From Mameliella sp. CS4 (lineage in GTDB: Bacteria; Pseudomonadota; Alphaproteobacteria; Rhodobacterales; Rhodobacteraceae): a DNA stretch of 64,000 bases. Where the stretch lies: positions 1 to 64,000 of the forward strand of contig NZ_JAHXRQ010000022.1 in the NCBI RefSeq assembly GCF_019392335.1, read 5' to 3'. Numbering within the stretch: the stretch's first letter is position 1; every line of letters starts with the position of its first letter. The translations under genes and the position numbers were made by a program. The notes below the pieces were generated by a model that was given only the letters and a program-made list of their open reading frames with translations, ran no database searches and had not been told where the DNA came from. Of this stretch, positions 35,790 to 44,515 are shown one piece after another.

Positions 35790-36314
35790 TCAGCACGCTT
35801 CGTCGAGCGCCCTTGAAACGCTCGCCAAACGGTCTGCCAACGCCGCGTTCATCGCGGCATAGCCCGCTTCAATCGAGCCGAGTTCCGCATATCCGACGAA
35901 TAGGCCGGCGAATACTTCCGTGTGATGCAGTCGGGTGCAGTTTTCGGACAGGGGTTCGAGGTCGAACCGGTGCACGCCGTGAAATATGCCCGGGACGCCG
36001 CCACCCCAGACGAGGCTGCGGTCGGGTTCGGCCACGATGACCCGAGGGTGGATAACGAGTCGATGGCCGTTGGGTTTGTGCACCTCAACCTCCAGCCGAG
36101 CCCCGCGCTCCGCCACGCCCTCGACACGGACATGGTACGGATTCCACTCGGGGCAGGTGGCCAGATCAACCAAGACCTGCCAGATACTCTCTGCGGCGTA
36201 GGGCAGATCGATATAGGTCTCGATTTCGATCCGGGTCGGGCGCTCTGTCGTCTCGGCTGCCGCCATGTTTGCGCCAGTGAGAATCGAGGTGATGAACAAG
36301 ACGGATTTGAGCAT
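35790..36314 (-). CDS. SRPBCC-domain protein with signal peptide
   Basis: A 174-residue protein; ATG 36312-36314 is preceded by GGAGG. The N-terminus M-L-K-S-V-L-F-I-T-S-I-L-T-G-A-N-M-A-A-A is a signal peptide. The mature part is a START/Bet v1-like (SRPBCC) fold: I-E-I-E-T-Y-I-D-L-P-Y-A-A-E-S-I-W-Q-V-L-V-D, C-P-E-W-N-P-Y, F-D-L-E-P-L, and a C-terminal helix A-M-N-A-A-L-A-D-R-L. Such domains bind hydrophobic ligands; secreted versions are less common. It is downstream of the AraC regulator on the same strand. Confidence 0.75.
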   Translation of the reverse strand: MLKSVLFITSILTGANMAAAETTERPTRIEIETYIDLPYAAESIWQVLVDLATCPEWNPYHVRVEGVAERGARLEVEVHKPNGHRLVIHPRVIVAEPDRSLVWGGGVPGIFHGVHRFDLEPLSENCTRLHHTEVFAGLFVGYAELGSIEAGYAAMNAALADRLASVSRALDEAC

Positions 36315-36363
36315 GGTGTCCTCCATTGATGATGAGGACAGATTGCCCGCTGCTGTCGCATTT

Positions 36364-37281
36364 CTATTGAACGATCGCGGCAGACTGCCGTGCTACATCA
36401 CGAAACGACCTAGGTGTCACGCTTGACACCCGCCGGAAATCGCGCTGGAAATGCGCCTGATCGGCATAGCCGCAGCAATAGCCGATCTCGGCCAATGGCG
36501 TTGCCGTCTCGGTCAGCAGGTGTGTGGCCCGCCGCATCCGGGCGCGGCGCAGGACGCTCGAAAAGCTGCGGCCTGCCTCTCCCAGCCGGCGCTGGAGAGA
36601 CCGGTCCGAGAGCGCCATAGCCCGCGCGGCCTCCCCTAGCTTCCAGCCGAGCCCGATATCGCCGGCAAGCAGGTCGGCGAGGCGGTCATTCACGGTTCCG
36701 GCGTCAGAACGATCTTCTGAAAGAGCCGCAGGATCGTTGGACCAGCGGATCGAGAAATGCTGCGCGTCGCAGTCGAGCTTCGTCTCGGCGATCTCGTTTG
36801 GGACAAGCTCCACCGAACCGAGTGAGAGACGGCAGTCTTTCGCGCCGATACGGGCAAGCAGGCCAAAAAGGATACCCGCAATCAGCAGGTTCTCGGCTGC
36901 GCTGGCGGGGTCCGCCTTGCTCTCGCGCCGGCACTGCCACTGGCGCGGCGTGCCGTTGTCGATCCGCGTCCGGTGGATTGAATGGTAGTATCTTTCCAGA
37001 CGCATCCACTTCTCGGCCAGCACTGTCGGCTCGACGGACCGGACCAGAACGGCGATGACGGGCGATTCCTCGTCCAGGTCAAGGTATTGCCCGATCCGTA
37101 GGACGGCCGACGCTCCGTGCCGATCCGTGAAAGCCGTCAGCAGCGTGAGCTTGTCCCGGTCGGACACGACACCGGCCTGCATAGGATCGGGCCGCAGAAT
37201 GCCCCGGCAGAGGTCCGGGTCGATCTGGCCAATCGCCCCGACCACGAGACCGATCAGCGTCGTGCTGGTGAAACCGGACAT
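36364..37281 (-). CDS. AraC-family transcriptional regulator
   Basis: A 305-residue regulator of the type with an AraC-binding-like N-terminal domain and a C-terminal helix-turn-helix pair: A-A-R-A-M-A-L-S-D-R-S-L-Q-R-R-L-G-E-A-G and L-A-E-I-G-Y-C-C-G-Y-A-D-Q-A-H-F-Q-R-D-F-R-R. Ligand unknown. It stands between the SRPBCC and DUF4386-like genes on the same strand and may control either. Confidence 0.9.
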   Translation of the reverse strand: MSGFTSTTLIGLVVGAIGQIDPDLCRGILRPDPMQAGVVSDRDKLTLLTAFTDRHGASAVLRIGQYLDLDEESPVIAVLVRSVEPTVLAEKWMRLERYYHSIHRTRIDNGTPRQWQCRRESKADPASAAENLLIAGILFGLLARIGAKDCRLSLGSVELVPNEIAETKLDCDAQHFSIRWSNDPAALSEDRSDAGTVNDRLADLLAGDIGLGWKLGEAARAMALSDRSLQRRLGEAGRSFSSVLRRARMRRATHLLTETATPLAEIGYCCGYADQAHFQRDFRRVSSVTPRSFRDVARQSAAIVQ

Positions 37282-37336
37282 GTCCTCCTCCCGATCGAGG
37301 GGCGCCGGGCCGCTGGAGCGGTCCGACGCCTTGATA

Positions 37337-38125
37337 TCACGCAGGGTTCAGACGAAGGCCGGGACGATCATGGCAAGTGCCAGCACGCCCCCTTGTGACC
37401 CATTCGGTGCGACCCAACCCAGCGTACTCTTCAGCCCCGTTTCGCCGCCAGAGCTGAACCGCAAGAAGGATGTGCCAGACGGCCAGCAACGGAAAGCCGA
37501 AATCCACAAGCGGGTCGAGCACTTCGCCCGAGACGCCGATCTGTTCACCAGCCAGCAGGAACAGGACAGGCGAGAGCGCGAGGCCGTACCCCACCAGGGA
37601 GCGGCTGATGTTCGTGCCATTCAGGAACACGATACAGATCGACGCAAGCCACACACCCCAGCAGATATTGGCCAGGTGCTCGCCAACGAGCATACCGGCG
37701 TAGTGGTTGCACGCGCCTTCGAGCATCGCCGCCATCTGCGCCTTTTCCGGGTCGGCGGCCTCGGTCACGAAATAGGGGATCAGGATGACCCAACGGCCGA
37801 AGCCGAGCGCCTGGCAGAAACCGGCGAGCGTGCCAAAGATCAACGACAGGGCCGCAGATATGTGCGACTGGGCGCGGACCACGTGGTAGAGAAGAACCGA
37901 GATCAGGATCTGGGTGATCCCGGTCATGGTCAGCACCCAGTAGGTCGGACGGATAATGGCCTCGTTCTCGGCGAAGATCGCGAAGCGTTCCGGCGCTGGA
38001 TAGCGGAGAACCTCGGGAAACTCGAAGACGCCACCGAGAACGGCGAAGCCAGCGAACATGGCGACGATATGTAGGATGAGCACGACGGCCGTCGCGCGGT
38101 CGGGGGTTCGGGGTGGGACAGGCAT
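37337..38125 (-). CDS. DUF4386-like membrane protein, possibly frameshifted at the 3' end
   Basis: A 262-residue integral membrane protein with six to seven hydrophobic segments; ATG 38123-38125 preceded by GAGG. The pattern (helix 1, E-N-E-A-I-I-R-P-T-Y-W-V-L-T-M-T-G, L-G-F-G-R-W, G-E-H-L-A-N-I-C-W-G-V-W) resembles DUF4386 proteins of unknown function. After L-W-R-R-N-G-A the reading frame becomes polar (residues ~225-262), whereas the other frame reads T-L-G-W-V-A-P-N-G-S-Q-G-G-V-L-A-L-A-M-I-V-P to a TGA at 37348. A one-base shift at the CGGGGC run near 37440 would explain this, so the C-terminus may be altered. Confidence 0.7.
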   Translation of the reverse strand: MPVPPRTPDRATAVVLILHIVAMFAGFAVLGGVFEFPEVLRYPAPERFAIFAENEAIIRPTYWVLTMTGITQILISVLLYHVVRAQSHISAALSLIFGTLAGFCQALGFGRWVILIPYFVTEAADPEKAQMAAMLEGACNHYAGMLVGEHLANICWGVWLASICIVFLNGTNISRSLVGYGLALSPVLFLLAGEQIGVSGEVLDPLVDFGFPLLAVWHILLAVQLWRRNGAEEYAGLGRTEWVTRGRAGTCHDRPGLRLNPA

Positions 38126-38294
38126 GACAGACCTCTTTGGATGTAGGTTTCCGTGCCGCCAGCATGACTGAGCCAAGACCCCGCCTATTGAAGGATCGCG
38201 CCAATCCGCCCAATCCGGTCTTTGGCGCGTTTGTTCAATTAGTCTCGTCTGCGCGTCGGTAGGACACCGGCATCCAGATCGAAGGTGACCACTC

Positions 38295-39015
38295 ATGGAC
38301 ACCATCGGATTTGCCATCGTCACCGGAACCAGCAGCGGGATCGGCTCAGTCCTCGCGACCAAGCTCGCCGCCCAGGGCTATGACGTGCTTTCCATCGTGC
38401 GGCGCCAATCTCCGTCCACGGAAAGCGGCCGGATCCGCCACCTGGCGCTCGACCTCACAGACAGCGACGCGATCCCGCGCGGTCTCGGAAGTCGAGTGCG
38501 CAGGCCGGCCTGTGGACCTGCTCGTCAACAACGCCGGGGTTCAGTATTCACACTGTGTTACGGATCTCTTAGACGAAGACCGCAGCGCGGCCCTTCGCAC
38601 CGAGATCGCGCTTAACCTGGAAGTTCCGATCCGGCTGACTTGGTCGCTCATCGACCGCATCGCCCGGCCGGGTGGTGCCATCGTGAACGTGACGTCGCTG
38701 ACGGCGCTACATCCCAAGACCTCCGCACCGGTCTATAGCGCCACCAAGGCCGGGCTGAAGTCATTCACCCGGGCTTTGCGCTTACAGGTGGAGCCAATGG
38801 GGGTTTATGTCATGGAAGCGGTCCCGCCACTGGTCGACACTGCGATGACCACGGGCCGCGGCAAAGGCAAGATCAGCCCATAGACGATGGTCGAAGCCAT
38901 TCTTGCGGGCCTCGCCGACAGACGCCGCGTCGTGGCCCCCGGTCTTTCCGGCAAGGTCCTGAGGCTCAATCGGCTCTTTCCGGAACTCGTTGCCAGGTCG
39001 CTTGCCCTTGGTTGA
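38295..39015 (+). pseudogene. Short-chain dehydrogenase, broken by a frameshift and an in-frame TAG
   Basis: The N-terminal part (38295 frame) reads M-D-T-I-G-F-A-I-V-T-G-T-S-S-G-I-G-S-V-L-A to L-T-D-S-D-A-I. At about 38472-38480 the coding potential moves to the next frame and continues V-S-E-V-E, L-L-V-N-N-A-G-V-Q-Y, N-V-T-S-L-T-A-L-H and Y-S-A-T-K-A-G-L, the complete SDR core with catalytic Ser and Tyr-x-x-x-Lys. That frame hits TAG at 38881-38883, but the residues beyond (T-M-V-E-A-I-L-A-G-L-A-D-R-R-R-V-V to TGA 39013-39015) are clearly the missing C-terminus. Two independent lesions mean a pseudogene unless the sequence is wrong. It resembles DltE/oxidoreductases of cell-envelope type, but substrate is unknown. 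Confidence 0.85.
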
Positions 39016-39328
39016 AGCAGCCTTCGCCGAATATCGTTCAGAAGGCGCAAGGCGCACGTCGCGAGCTGTCATTCCAAATGCCACGGAAACGGGGGGCGAC
39101 TGGAGTTTCTTTTTTCATAAATTTTGGTTCTTGCGACCATCACGCCATCGTCCTTTCCGGGCTCTCAAGCGTCGATCGCTGCAATGAGGCTGAACGTCCG
39201 TCTATCAACGGAACGGTCGTTGGAGCTTCCGGGCCCGAGCTTCGGTTCCGCGGGACGAAGCGGCTGTCCGTGACCGGAAGGCGGATGTCTTCTTTCGCTC
39301 AACGAACCCGAACGTCTTGCGCGATCTC
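39016..39328. other. Gene-free intergenic stretch in the island
   Basis: About 310 bases between the SDR pseudogene and the serine hydrolase. It contains an AT-rich patch near 39105-39130 (TTTCTTTTTTCATAAATTTT) after which composition is ordinary. Open frames here have no recognisable protein character. I see no hairpin with a T-run. Confidence 0.4.
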
Positions 39329-40495
39329 TCAATCTGGGGCGCCCAGTATCGCTTCGGCCAACGCCGCCTCCAATGCAGGAACAAGATCGGTGCTGTCGTC
39401 CACCACCCCTAAGTCGGTGTTGATCTGGAAAGCGATCGTCAGGCCGTGGTCTGCATAGTGCCGCAGGCTCGACACGTAGCCTGGTATCCAGCCGCCATGG
39501 CCGTACACGGGCCCGAAGGGTCCGGTCTGGTAGACCGCGACGCCGCTTCCATAGAGCACATCGGGCATGTCTGGGTGCACGGGCACTCCATCGAGCAGGT
39601 CGTCGATGTACGGGCGGTCCATGGCGCGTCCTGAAAAGAGGTCACGCCCCCAAACCGCAAGGTCGGACGATGTCGAAACAAAGCCTCCCCCGGTCCACTC
39701 GACAACAGGGTTCCAGGCGAGGTGCCCATTTCGATCCATCGTGCGCGGCCGCAAACCGAAGAGATTGCCTTCGTCGGTATACCCAACCGCAAGCCCGTCA
39801 ATCCTCGGCTCCAGCGATGGGTCTGTCGAGCGCAGACGAAGCGGTGTGAGGAAACGGTCCCGTGCAAGGTCGAACACGTCCTCACCCGTCGCCGCCTCGA
39901 TCGCCAGCCCGAGCAGAACGTAGCCAGTGTCGCTGTAGTCCCAGCCGGAGCCAGCCTGGAAAAGCGGTGGCTCGTCGAGGATGAACGTGATCAGGTCGAC
40001 CGGATCAAATTCCCCCTCCCCGAGTTCGATCAGTTCATCGGCCACGCCCTCCATGTGCACGTGGTCTGGAAGGCCCGATGTATGGTTTACGAGCTGTTCG
40101 ATCGTGATCTCGGCGGCATTCGGCACGCGGGCGTACCACGGACGGTCGCCGAGGTAGTCCGAAACGAGATCGGACCTGGCGAGGATGCCGTCCGCTTCGA
40201 GGGACAGCACGAGTGCGCCCCACACCGTCTTGCCGATGCTTGCCGCAAGCATCCGGCTTTCTGGCGTCATCGGGATGCCTGCCTCGACATCGGCGTACCC
40301 AATCGCGAAGGCTTCGACGGTTCCGTCCTCCGTGGCGTAGGCAACCGTGGCGCCCGGAAAGCGATACGTTTCGTGGAACTCCGCCAGCACTTGCCGGACG
40401 GCGCTGCCCGCGCTCCTCGCTTCGGCCAATACCGGATGAACCGACGTGATCAAAGACACCGATAGCGCGGCGATCCGTTGCGCGACACACGTCAT
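39329..40495 (-). CDS. Secreted serine hydrolase, class C beta-lactamase fold
   Basis: A 388-residue protein with a probable signal peptide (I-A-A-L-S-V-S-L-I-T-S-V-H-P-V-L-A). Catalytic motifs of the penicillin-binding/class C family: S-I-G-K (Ser86, Lys89), Y-S-D in W-D-Y-S-D-T-G-Y-V-L-L-G (Asp replaces the usual Asn), and H-G-G in Y-G-H-G-G-W-I-P-G-Y. It could be a D-aminopeptidase, esterase or lactamase. I chose ATG 40493-40495, overlapping the CPBP stop by four bases (ATGA). The frame is open far upstream but that part is antisense-type shadow. Confidence 0.88.
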   Translation of the reverse strand: MTCVAQRIAALSVSLITSVHPVLAEARSAGSAVRQVLAEFHETYRFPGATVAYATEDGTVEAFAIGYADVEAGIPMTPESRMLAASIGKTVWGALVLSLEADGILARSDLVSDYLGDRPWYARVPNAAEITIEQLVNHTSGLPDHVHMEGVADELIELGEGEFDPVDLITFILDEPPLFQAGSGWDYSDTGYVLLGLAIEAATGEDVFDLARDRFLTPLRLRSTDPSLEPRIDGLAVGYTDEGNLFGLRPRTMDRNGHLAWNPVVEWTGGGFVSTSSDLAVWGRDLFSGRAMDRPYIDDLLDGVPVHPDMPDVLYGSGVAVYQTGPFGPVYGHGGWIPGYVSSLRHYADHGLTIAFQINTDLGVVDDSTDLVPALEAALAEAILGAPD

Positions 40496-41334
40496 CGGGC
40501 CATGCCATCGTCTGAGGGTATGACCTCCACAGCGCTGCCGTCGCGGCGCAGCATGGTCTTCCGGTTCCACCAGACCACGGCAACCGCTACGGCTAGGAAA
40601 AGCCAGGTGTCGTAGGGCTGTGCGTCCGGCCAAATCGGAAAGATCAACTGCCAGTGAAACAGCATGGGCCATACCAGACTGCCGCGCGCCGAATTGAAGA
40701 TCGGTGTGACGAGCACGGCCAGCGTGATGTTTCCAACGAGGAACGGAAAGAAGCTCCATGCCGCGAAAACGGTGCCTGAGAGGAAGAAAGCGGGCAGATG
40801 CCAGATCCCCCAAACCGTGCCGATGATGATGCCGGCCCAGAGTGGCGCCATGTGGCGCTGAAGGATGGGTTGAGCGACGCCGCGCCAGCCGAACTCCTCG
40901 ATGGGACCGAGACAGAGCATCATAAAGGTCCACGCGAACATCCCGGCAATACCCCCGGGCGGCAACGGGGCGAGAACCGGACCGGACTTCAGCAACGATC
41001 CAAGGATGTAGACGACCGGGATGGCGATCAGGATGAAAAGGATCCAAGGCGCTGCCAACCGGACGAGGAAAAGGCGGGACAGGAACGCCTTGAGGCCCGC
41101 CAACCCGCCGAAGTAGAGCACCAGTGCAAAGGCCGAGATCGCAGGCGCCCAGGTGGCGAGAAAGAAGAATGGATGCGATCCGCTGATCTCGCCAAAACGG
41201 GCCGATGCCCAGTCGGGCGCAAGAATATACAGACTTACAACGCCCCACGTGATCGCGAAGGTCATGGCGAAAAACCCGAGCAAAGCGAAGGAAGGGACGT
41301 CAGCGGAGCGGGTGGATGTCGCGGTGTGCGGCAT
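40492..41334 (-). CDS. CPBP-family intramembrane metalloprotease
   Basis: A 280-residue membrane protein with about eight hydrophobic segments. The CPBP (Abi/Rce1) motifs are E-E-F-G-W-R-G (Glu146, Glu147, Arg151), a second-motif histidine in W-G-I-W-H-L-P-A-F-F (His179), and a later L-F-H-W. Such proteases are linked to prenyl-protein processing, bacteriocin immunity or regulation; none is shown here. I chose ATG 41332-41334 (M-P-H-T-A-T-S). The four-base overlap with the serine hydrolase indicates a coupled pair. Confidence 0.88.
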   Translation of the reverse strand: MPHTATSTRSADVPSFALLGFFAMTFAITWGVVSLYILAPDWASARFGEISGSHPFFFLATWAPAISAFALVLYFGGLAGLKAFLSRLFLVRLAAPWILFILIAIPVVYILGSLLKSGPVLAPLPPGGIAGMFAWTFMMLCLGPIEEFGWRGVAQPILQRHMAPLWAGIIIGTVWGIWHLPAFFLSGTVFAAWSFFPFLVGNITLAVLVTPIFNSARGSLVWPMLFHWQLIFPIWPDAQPYDTWLFLAVAVAVVWWNRKTMLRRDGSAVEVIPSDDGMAR

Positions 41335-41446
41335 GAGATTGGCCCTCGGAAAAGATTTGGACAAGGTTGTCGGGGCCCGGTGGCCTCCGACCTGCGGTGT
41401 CCGACCGCGCAACGGCAATCGGATCTGCGGCGTCCTGCTCATGCTT

Positions 41447-42079
41447 CTACTCCACGCCCCGCACGGGGTTCATGAAGCCGAAACTCCCCGGTTCAGCGCC
41501 GAGTGTCTTTTCTATAATTGTCTGCGTCACCAGACGCCTGGATCGGACTTCGGCGGGCGAAAATCCGAACAGGCCTCCGTCCGTCAGGAACTGTGCTCCG
41601 GTAAAGAGAAACTGGATGGTTTCAAGCGGCCGATCGACGTCGAACACGCCCTCTGCGATGCCCTGCTCCACGATCTGCGCGAGAATCGGAGAGAGTTGGA
41701 GCACTGTCTGAACATTCGTGAGTTCGTGGAGTTCGCGGTTCTCGGGAAGGTGCAGCATCTCGGCAACCTCAAGACTGTCACCGTCGCCGATCTGACTGTT
41801 TTCCAGAAGGGCCTGCATCTTCTGCATCGCGGACAGCGACGGGTCGTCCGCCACGCCTTTGGCCATGTTGACGATCCGGCCTAGCGTTCGTTCGACTATG
41901 GCTTCGAGGATGTCCTGCTTGGACTTGAAGTAGTAGTAGTAGGTTCCCTTCGCGACCCCGATCTCGCGGATTATCATCTCGACTGAACAGTTCGCATATC
42001 CGTGCTGCCGGAACAGCCGATCTGCCGTCTCCACGATCTCTTCGCGTCTTTCCTCAGGGGCTTTGACGGTCCGGGCCAA
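41447..42079 (-). CDS. TetR-family transcriptional regulator
   Basis: A 210-residue regulator. The N-terminal helix-turn-helix reads I-V-E-T-A-D-R-L-F-R-Q-H-G-Y and I-I-R-E-I-G-V-A-K-G-T-Y-Y-Y-Y-F-K-S-K-Q-D-I-L; the rest is a helical ligand domain. It lies upstream of the CPBP/serine hydrolase pair on the same strand and 211 bases after the amidase. A perfect palindrome 33 bases upstream of its start is a likely autoregulatory operator. Confidence 0.92.
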   Translation of the reverse strand: MARTVKAPEERREEIVETADRLFRQHGYANCSVEMIIREIGVAKGTYYYYFKSKQDILEAIVERTLGRIVNMAKGVADDPSLSAMQKMQALLENSQIGDGDSLEVAEMLHLPENRELHELTNVQTVLQLSPILAQIVEQGIAEGVFDVDRPLETIQFLFTGAQFLTDGGLFGFSPAEVRSRRLVTQTIIEKTLGAEPGSFGFMNPVRGVE

Positions 42080-42111
42080 GGCGATTCTCCTCTTCGATCC
42101 TTATACTGACT

Positions 42112-42122
42112 GACCGTCGGTC
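42112..42122. promoter_or_regulatory. Probable TetR operator
   Basis: GACCG-T-CGGTC, with flanking CTGACT upstream, lies 33 bases before the TetR-family start. T-G-A-C-C-G/C-G-G-T-C-type palindromes are the usual operators of this regulator family, so autoregulation is likely. Confidence 0.6.
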
Positions 42123-42290
42123 GGCAAAGGAGAAAAGCGAGTTTCATGGGCGCAAGTCACTATGCGCGAACCGTTTGACCGCTTCTGCAGCGGCTGCCGA
42201 TGAACGGCTTGTGTTTTTCGCCGACATATCCGACGCGGCGTCTTCGAGGCCGTCTTTGCGCCTTGACGAAGCGCCAGAACTGGCTCTTTC

Positions 42291-43892
42291 TCAACTGTTG
42301 ACCGGCACATCTCGCTGGAACGGATATCCCTCGGTCGTGCGGAATTGCGCTTCCAATGCCGCCATCACGGCGAGCGCCATATGGTCGTGCCAGTGCCGCG
42401 CGACAACCTGCACCCCGACCGGAAGTCCCACGCTTCCCCGTTCGACCTGTTGCGCCGTGATGTCCGCGATGTCCTTGGCCAACTTGCGGTCGCTCTCCTC
42501 GCCCGGTCGGACCCTGGTGGTCGAGACCACGCCCGCGGGTGCGCCGAGGACGTTGTAGGTGAAGGCGTAGCTTATTGCCGGGAACAGGTGCTCGCTAGCA
42601 CCGTGTGTCATCGCAGGAACGGCGCAGGGTGGGCACAGCAAGACATCCAGCCCAGCGGCATCCAGCTCACTTTGAAAGCGTTCCCTGTAATCCGTGCGTG
42701 CCTCGACGAGACGCCAATAGTCGGCGGTCTTCAGGGCACCCATGCTCCCAATCACACGCGAATTGTGGTGCTGTCCCCGCGCGGCCATGATCCGGGAAAG
42801 CACGGCGAGGACCGCGCGCGGCGTTCCCATACCCTTAACCGCATCGGCCACTTGCGGGATCGGCTTTTCCGATCCGAGCAGGGATTTCATCCGCCCAACG
42901 CCGCCAGCGGACATCACGCCAAGGAAGATCCGCATTGCCTCAAAAGAGTCCGGCGCGGCAACGGGCACGGTTTCGGCCCCGAGCTTGCGCAGGGCTTCGG
43001 CGGCCTCTTCGACCGCGCGCCGCAGTGCGGGGGACGCACTGAAGAGTCCGTTGTCTGTGTAATAGCCAATGCGCATGCCCTTGATCGAGATCGTCGACGG
43101 GTCGGTCCACGGGACCGGAGGGACGTTGTCGATCGTGGCGTTCTCCGAGGTCTTGGCGAAGACCTTCATCGCCAGCACGAGATCGGCAACGGTTCGGGCA
43201 ATCGGGCCGGGCTGCGGCAGGATGGCTTCCTGCCCATATCCGAGAAGTTCGTTCGGGAAATCGTCGTTCGTGAATCGTCCCATCGTCGGCTTGAAGCCGT
43301 GAACGCCGCAGAAAAGCGGCGGGATTCGAACGCTGCCGCCCAGGTCGCTCGCCAAGGCGAGCGGAACGCCACCGGCCGCGATGATCGCCGCGTCGCCGCC
43401 GCTGCTGCCCCCGGGCGAGCGTGCAAGGTCCCAAGGATTGTTGCTGCGACCGTAGACCCGGTTGTCGCTCTCATAGCCCAGAAGGGTCTGCGCGATGTTG
43501 GTCTTGCCGACGATGATCGCACCCTCGGCGCGGAGCCTTGTGACCAACGGCCCCTCGTCTTCGTAGACGTTGCCGATCTTGTTGGTCGCGCCGAGCGTGA
43601 CTTGAGTGCCCCTGACCTTGTATTGCTCCTTGATGGTTATGGGCACGCCGTGCAGCGCGCCAAGGGGCTTGCCCCTCGCACGCGCCTCGTCGGCCAGCTT
43701 GGCTTGCGCGCGGGCCTCGTCGAACAACGGAATGACAACCGCGTTGAGGGCGGGATTGACGGTCTCGATGTGACGGATCTGGGCATCGACGACCTCTTTG
43801 GCGGAGAGATCGCCGGCCTTGATAGCGGCGGCCAGTTCCGAGGCGCCGAGATGGATCGTATCCTTCGGGGGGCGGGTATCCTTCTGTGCCAT
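42291..43892 (-). CDS. Amidase-signature enzyme
   Basis: A 533-residue amidase. The Ser-cisSer-Lys triad is complete: Lys88 in P-I-T-I-K-E-Q-Y, cis-Ser163 in P-G-G-S-S-G-G-D, and nucleophile Ser187 in D-L-G-G-S-V-R-I-P. The G-F-K-P-T block follows. Length and the D instead of A/E/S after S-S-G-G place it nearer fatty-acid-amide-hydrolase/aryl-amidase types than GatA, and no gatB/gatC genes are near. It would hydrolyse a small or fatty amide. Cytosolic, no signal peptide. Confidence 0.9.
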   Translation of the reverse strand: MAQKDTRPPKDTIHLGASELAAAIKAGDLSAKEVVDAQIRHIETVNPALNAVVIPLFDEARAQAKLADEARARGKPLGALHGVPITIKEQYKVRGTQVTLGATNKIGNVYEDEGPLVTRLRAEGAIIVGKTNIAQTLLGYESDNRVYGRSNNPWDLARSPGGSSGGDAAIIAAGGVPLALASDLGGSVRIPPLFCGVHGFKPTMGRFTNDDFPNELLGYGQEAILPQPGPIARTVADLVLAMKVFAKTSENATIDNVPPVPWTDPSTISIKGMRIGYYTDNGLFSASPALRRAVEEAAEALRKLGAETVPVAAPDSFEAMRIFLGVMSAGGVGRMKSLLGSEKPIPQVADAVKGMGTPRAVLAVLSRIMAARGQHHNSRVIGSMGALKTADYWRLVEARTDYRERFQSELDAAGLDVLLCPPCAVPAMTHGASEHLFPAISYAFTYNVLGAPAGVVSTTRVRPGEESDRKLAKDIADITAQQVERGSVGLPVGVQVVARHWHDHMALAVMAALEAQFRTTEGYPFQRDVPVNS

Positions 43893-44001
43893 TCCGGGAA
43901 CTCCTCAATTCGTGGGTGTGTCGCGAACCCTAAAAACCAAACTCCAACGCAATACCGTGCGGAAAACCGCGATGACCCCGGACGGTTTGCGGGCGCGACA
44001 G

Positions 44002-44511
44002 TCATCGGCGGCGCAGTCGCAGGGCGATCCCGACAAGCAACGTCACTGCACCGACGAACGCCAAGCCCTATTTGGTCGTCGTCCAGAAGTTCGCAGTCGC
44101 CGCCATCTGGGGTGTCATGCCATCGGCGCCCGCGCGCAACATCGCGGCAACCGCTACATTTTCCAGGTAGTCTACCACGATGGATCCGAGCGACACGGTG
44201 CCAATGATGCGGCCCGGAAGGCCGGGGAACAGCCAGCGGTAACCGAGGAAAAGAACCGCACCCAGAAGTGGGGGAAAGGCCATGTCGAGCCACAGCTGCA
44301 CATCGAGATAGAACCTCGCACCCTCGTCCCCGATCGCCGCAACAAAGCCTCGCGCATCATCGAAGGAATAGCCCGTTAGCCGCATTTCCAGAACACGCGC
44401 GCCTCCGGCCAGTTCCTCGATCCTCGGCGCCGTCCGAAGGTTCATGATCAGCCACGGCACAAGCATGGCCGCGAAAACCACCCAGAACAAGCGCGGCATC
44501 GCCATGGTCAT
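44002..44511 (-). pseudogene. Four-helix membrane protein interrupted by an in-frame TAG
   Basis: The intact part (44068-44511, 147 residues) starts at ATG 44509-44511, four bases after the SMR stop, and has hydrophobic segments F-W-V-V-F-A-A-M-L-V-P-W-L-I-M, F-P-P-L-L-G-A-V-L-F-L-G-Y and I-I-G-T-V-S-L-G-S-I-V-V-D-Y-L. It ends W-T-T-T-K then TAG (44068-44070). Directly in frame behind the TAG comes G-L-A-F-V-G-A-V-T-L-L-V-G-I-A-L-R-L-R-R-R and TGA at 44002-44004, an obvious fourth helix with a positive tail. A single TGG to TAG change (Trp) would restore one protein. Family not recognised. It is either truncated but functional, or a pseudogene. Confidence 0.75.
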
Positions 44512-44515
44512 CGCT

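Noticed and set aside
39329..41248. 639-codon form of the serine hydrolase
   Set aside because: The first 251 codons are out-of-frame shadow of the CPBP gene; the signal peptide starts at 40495.
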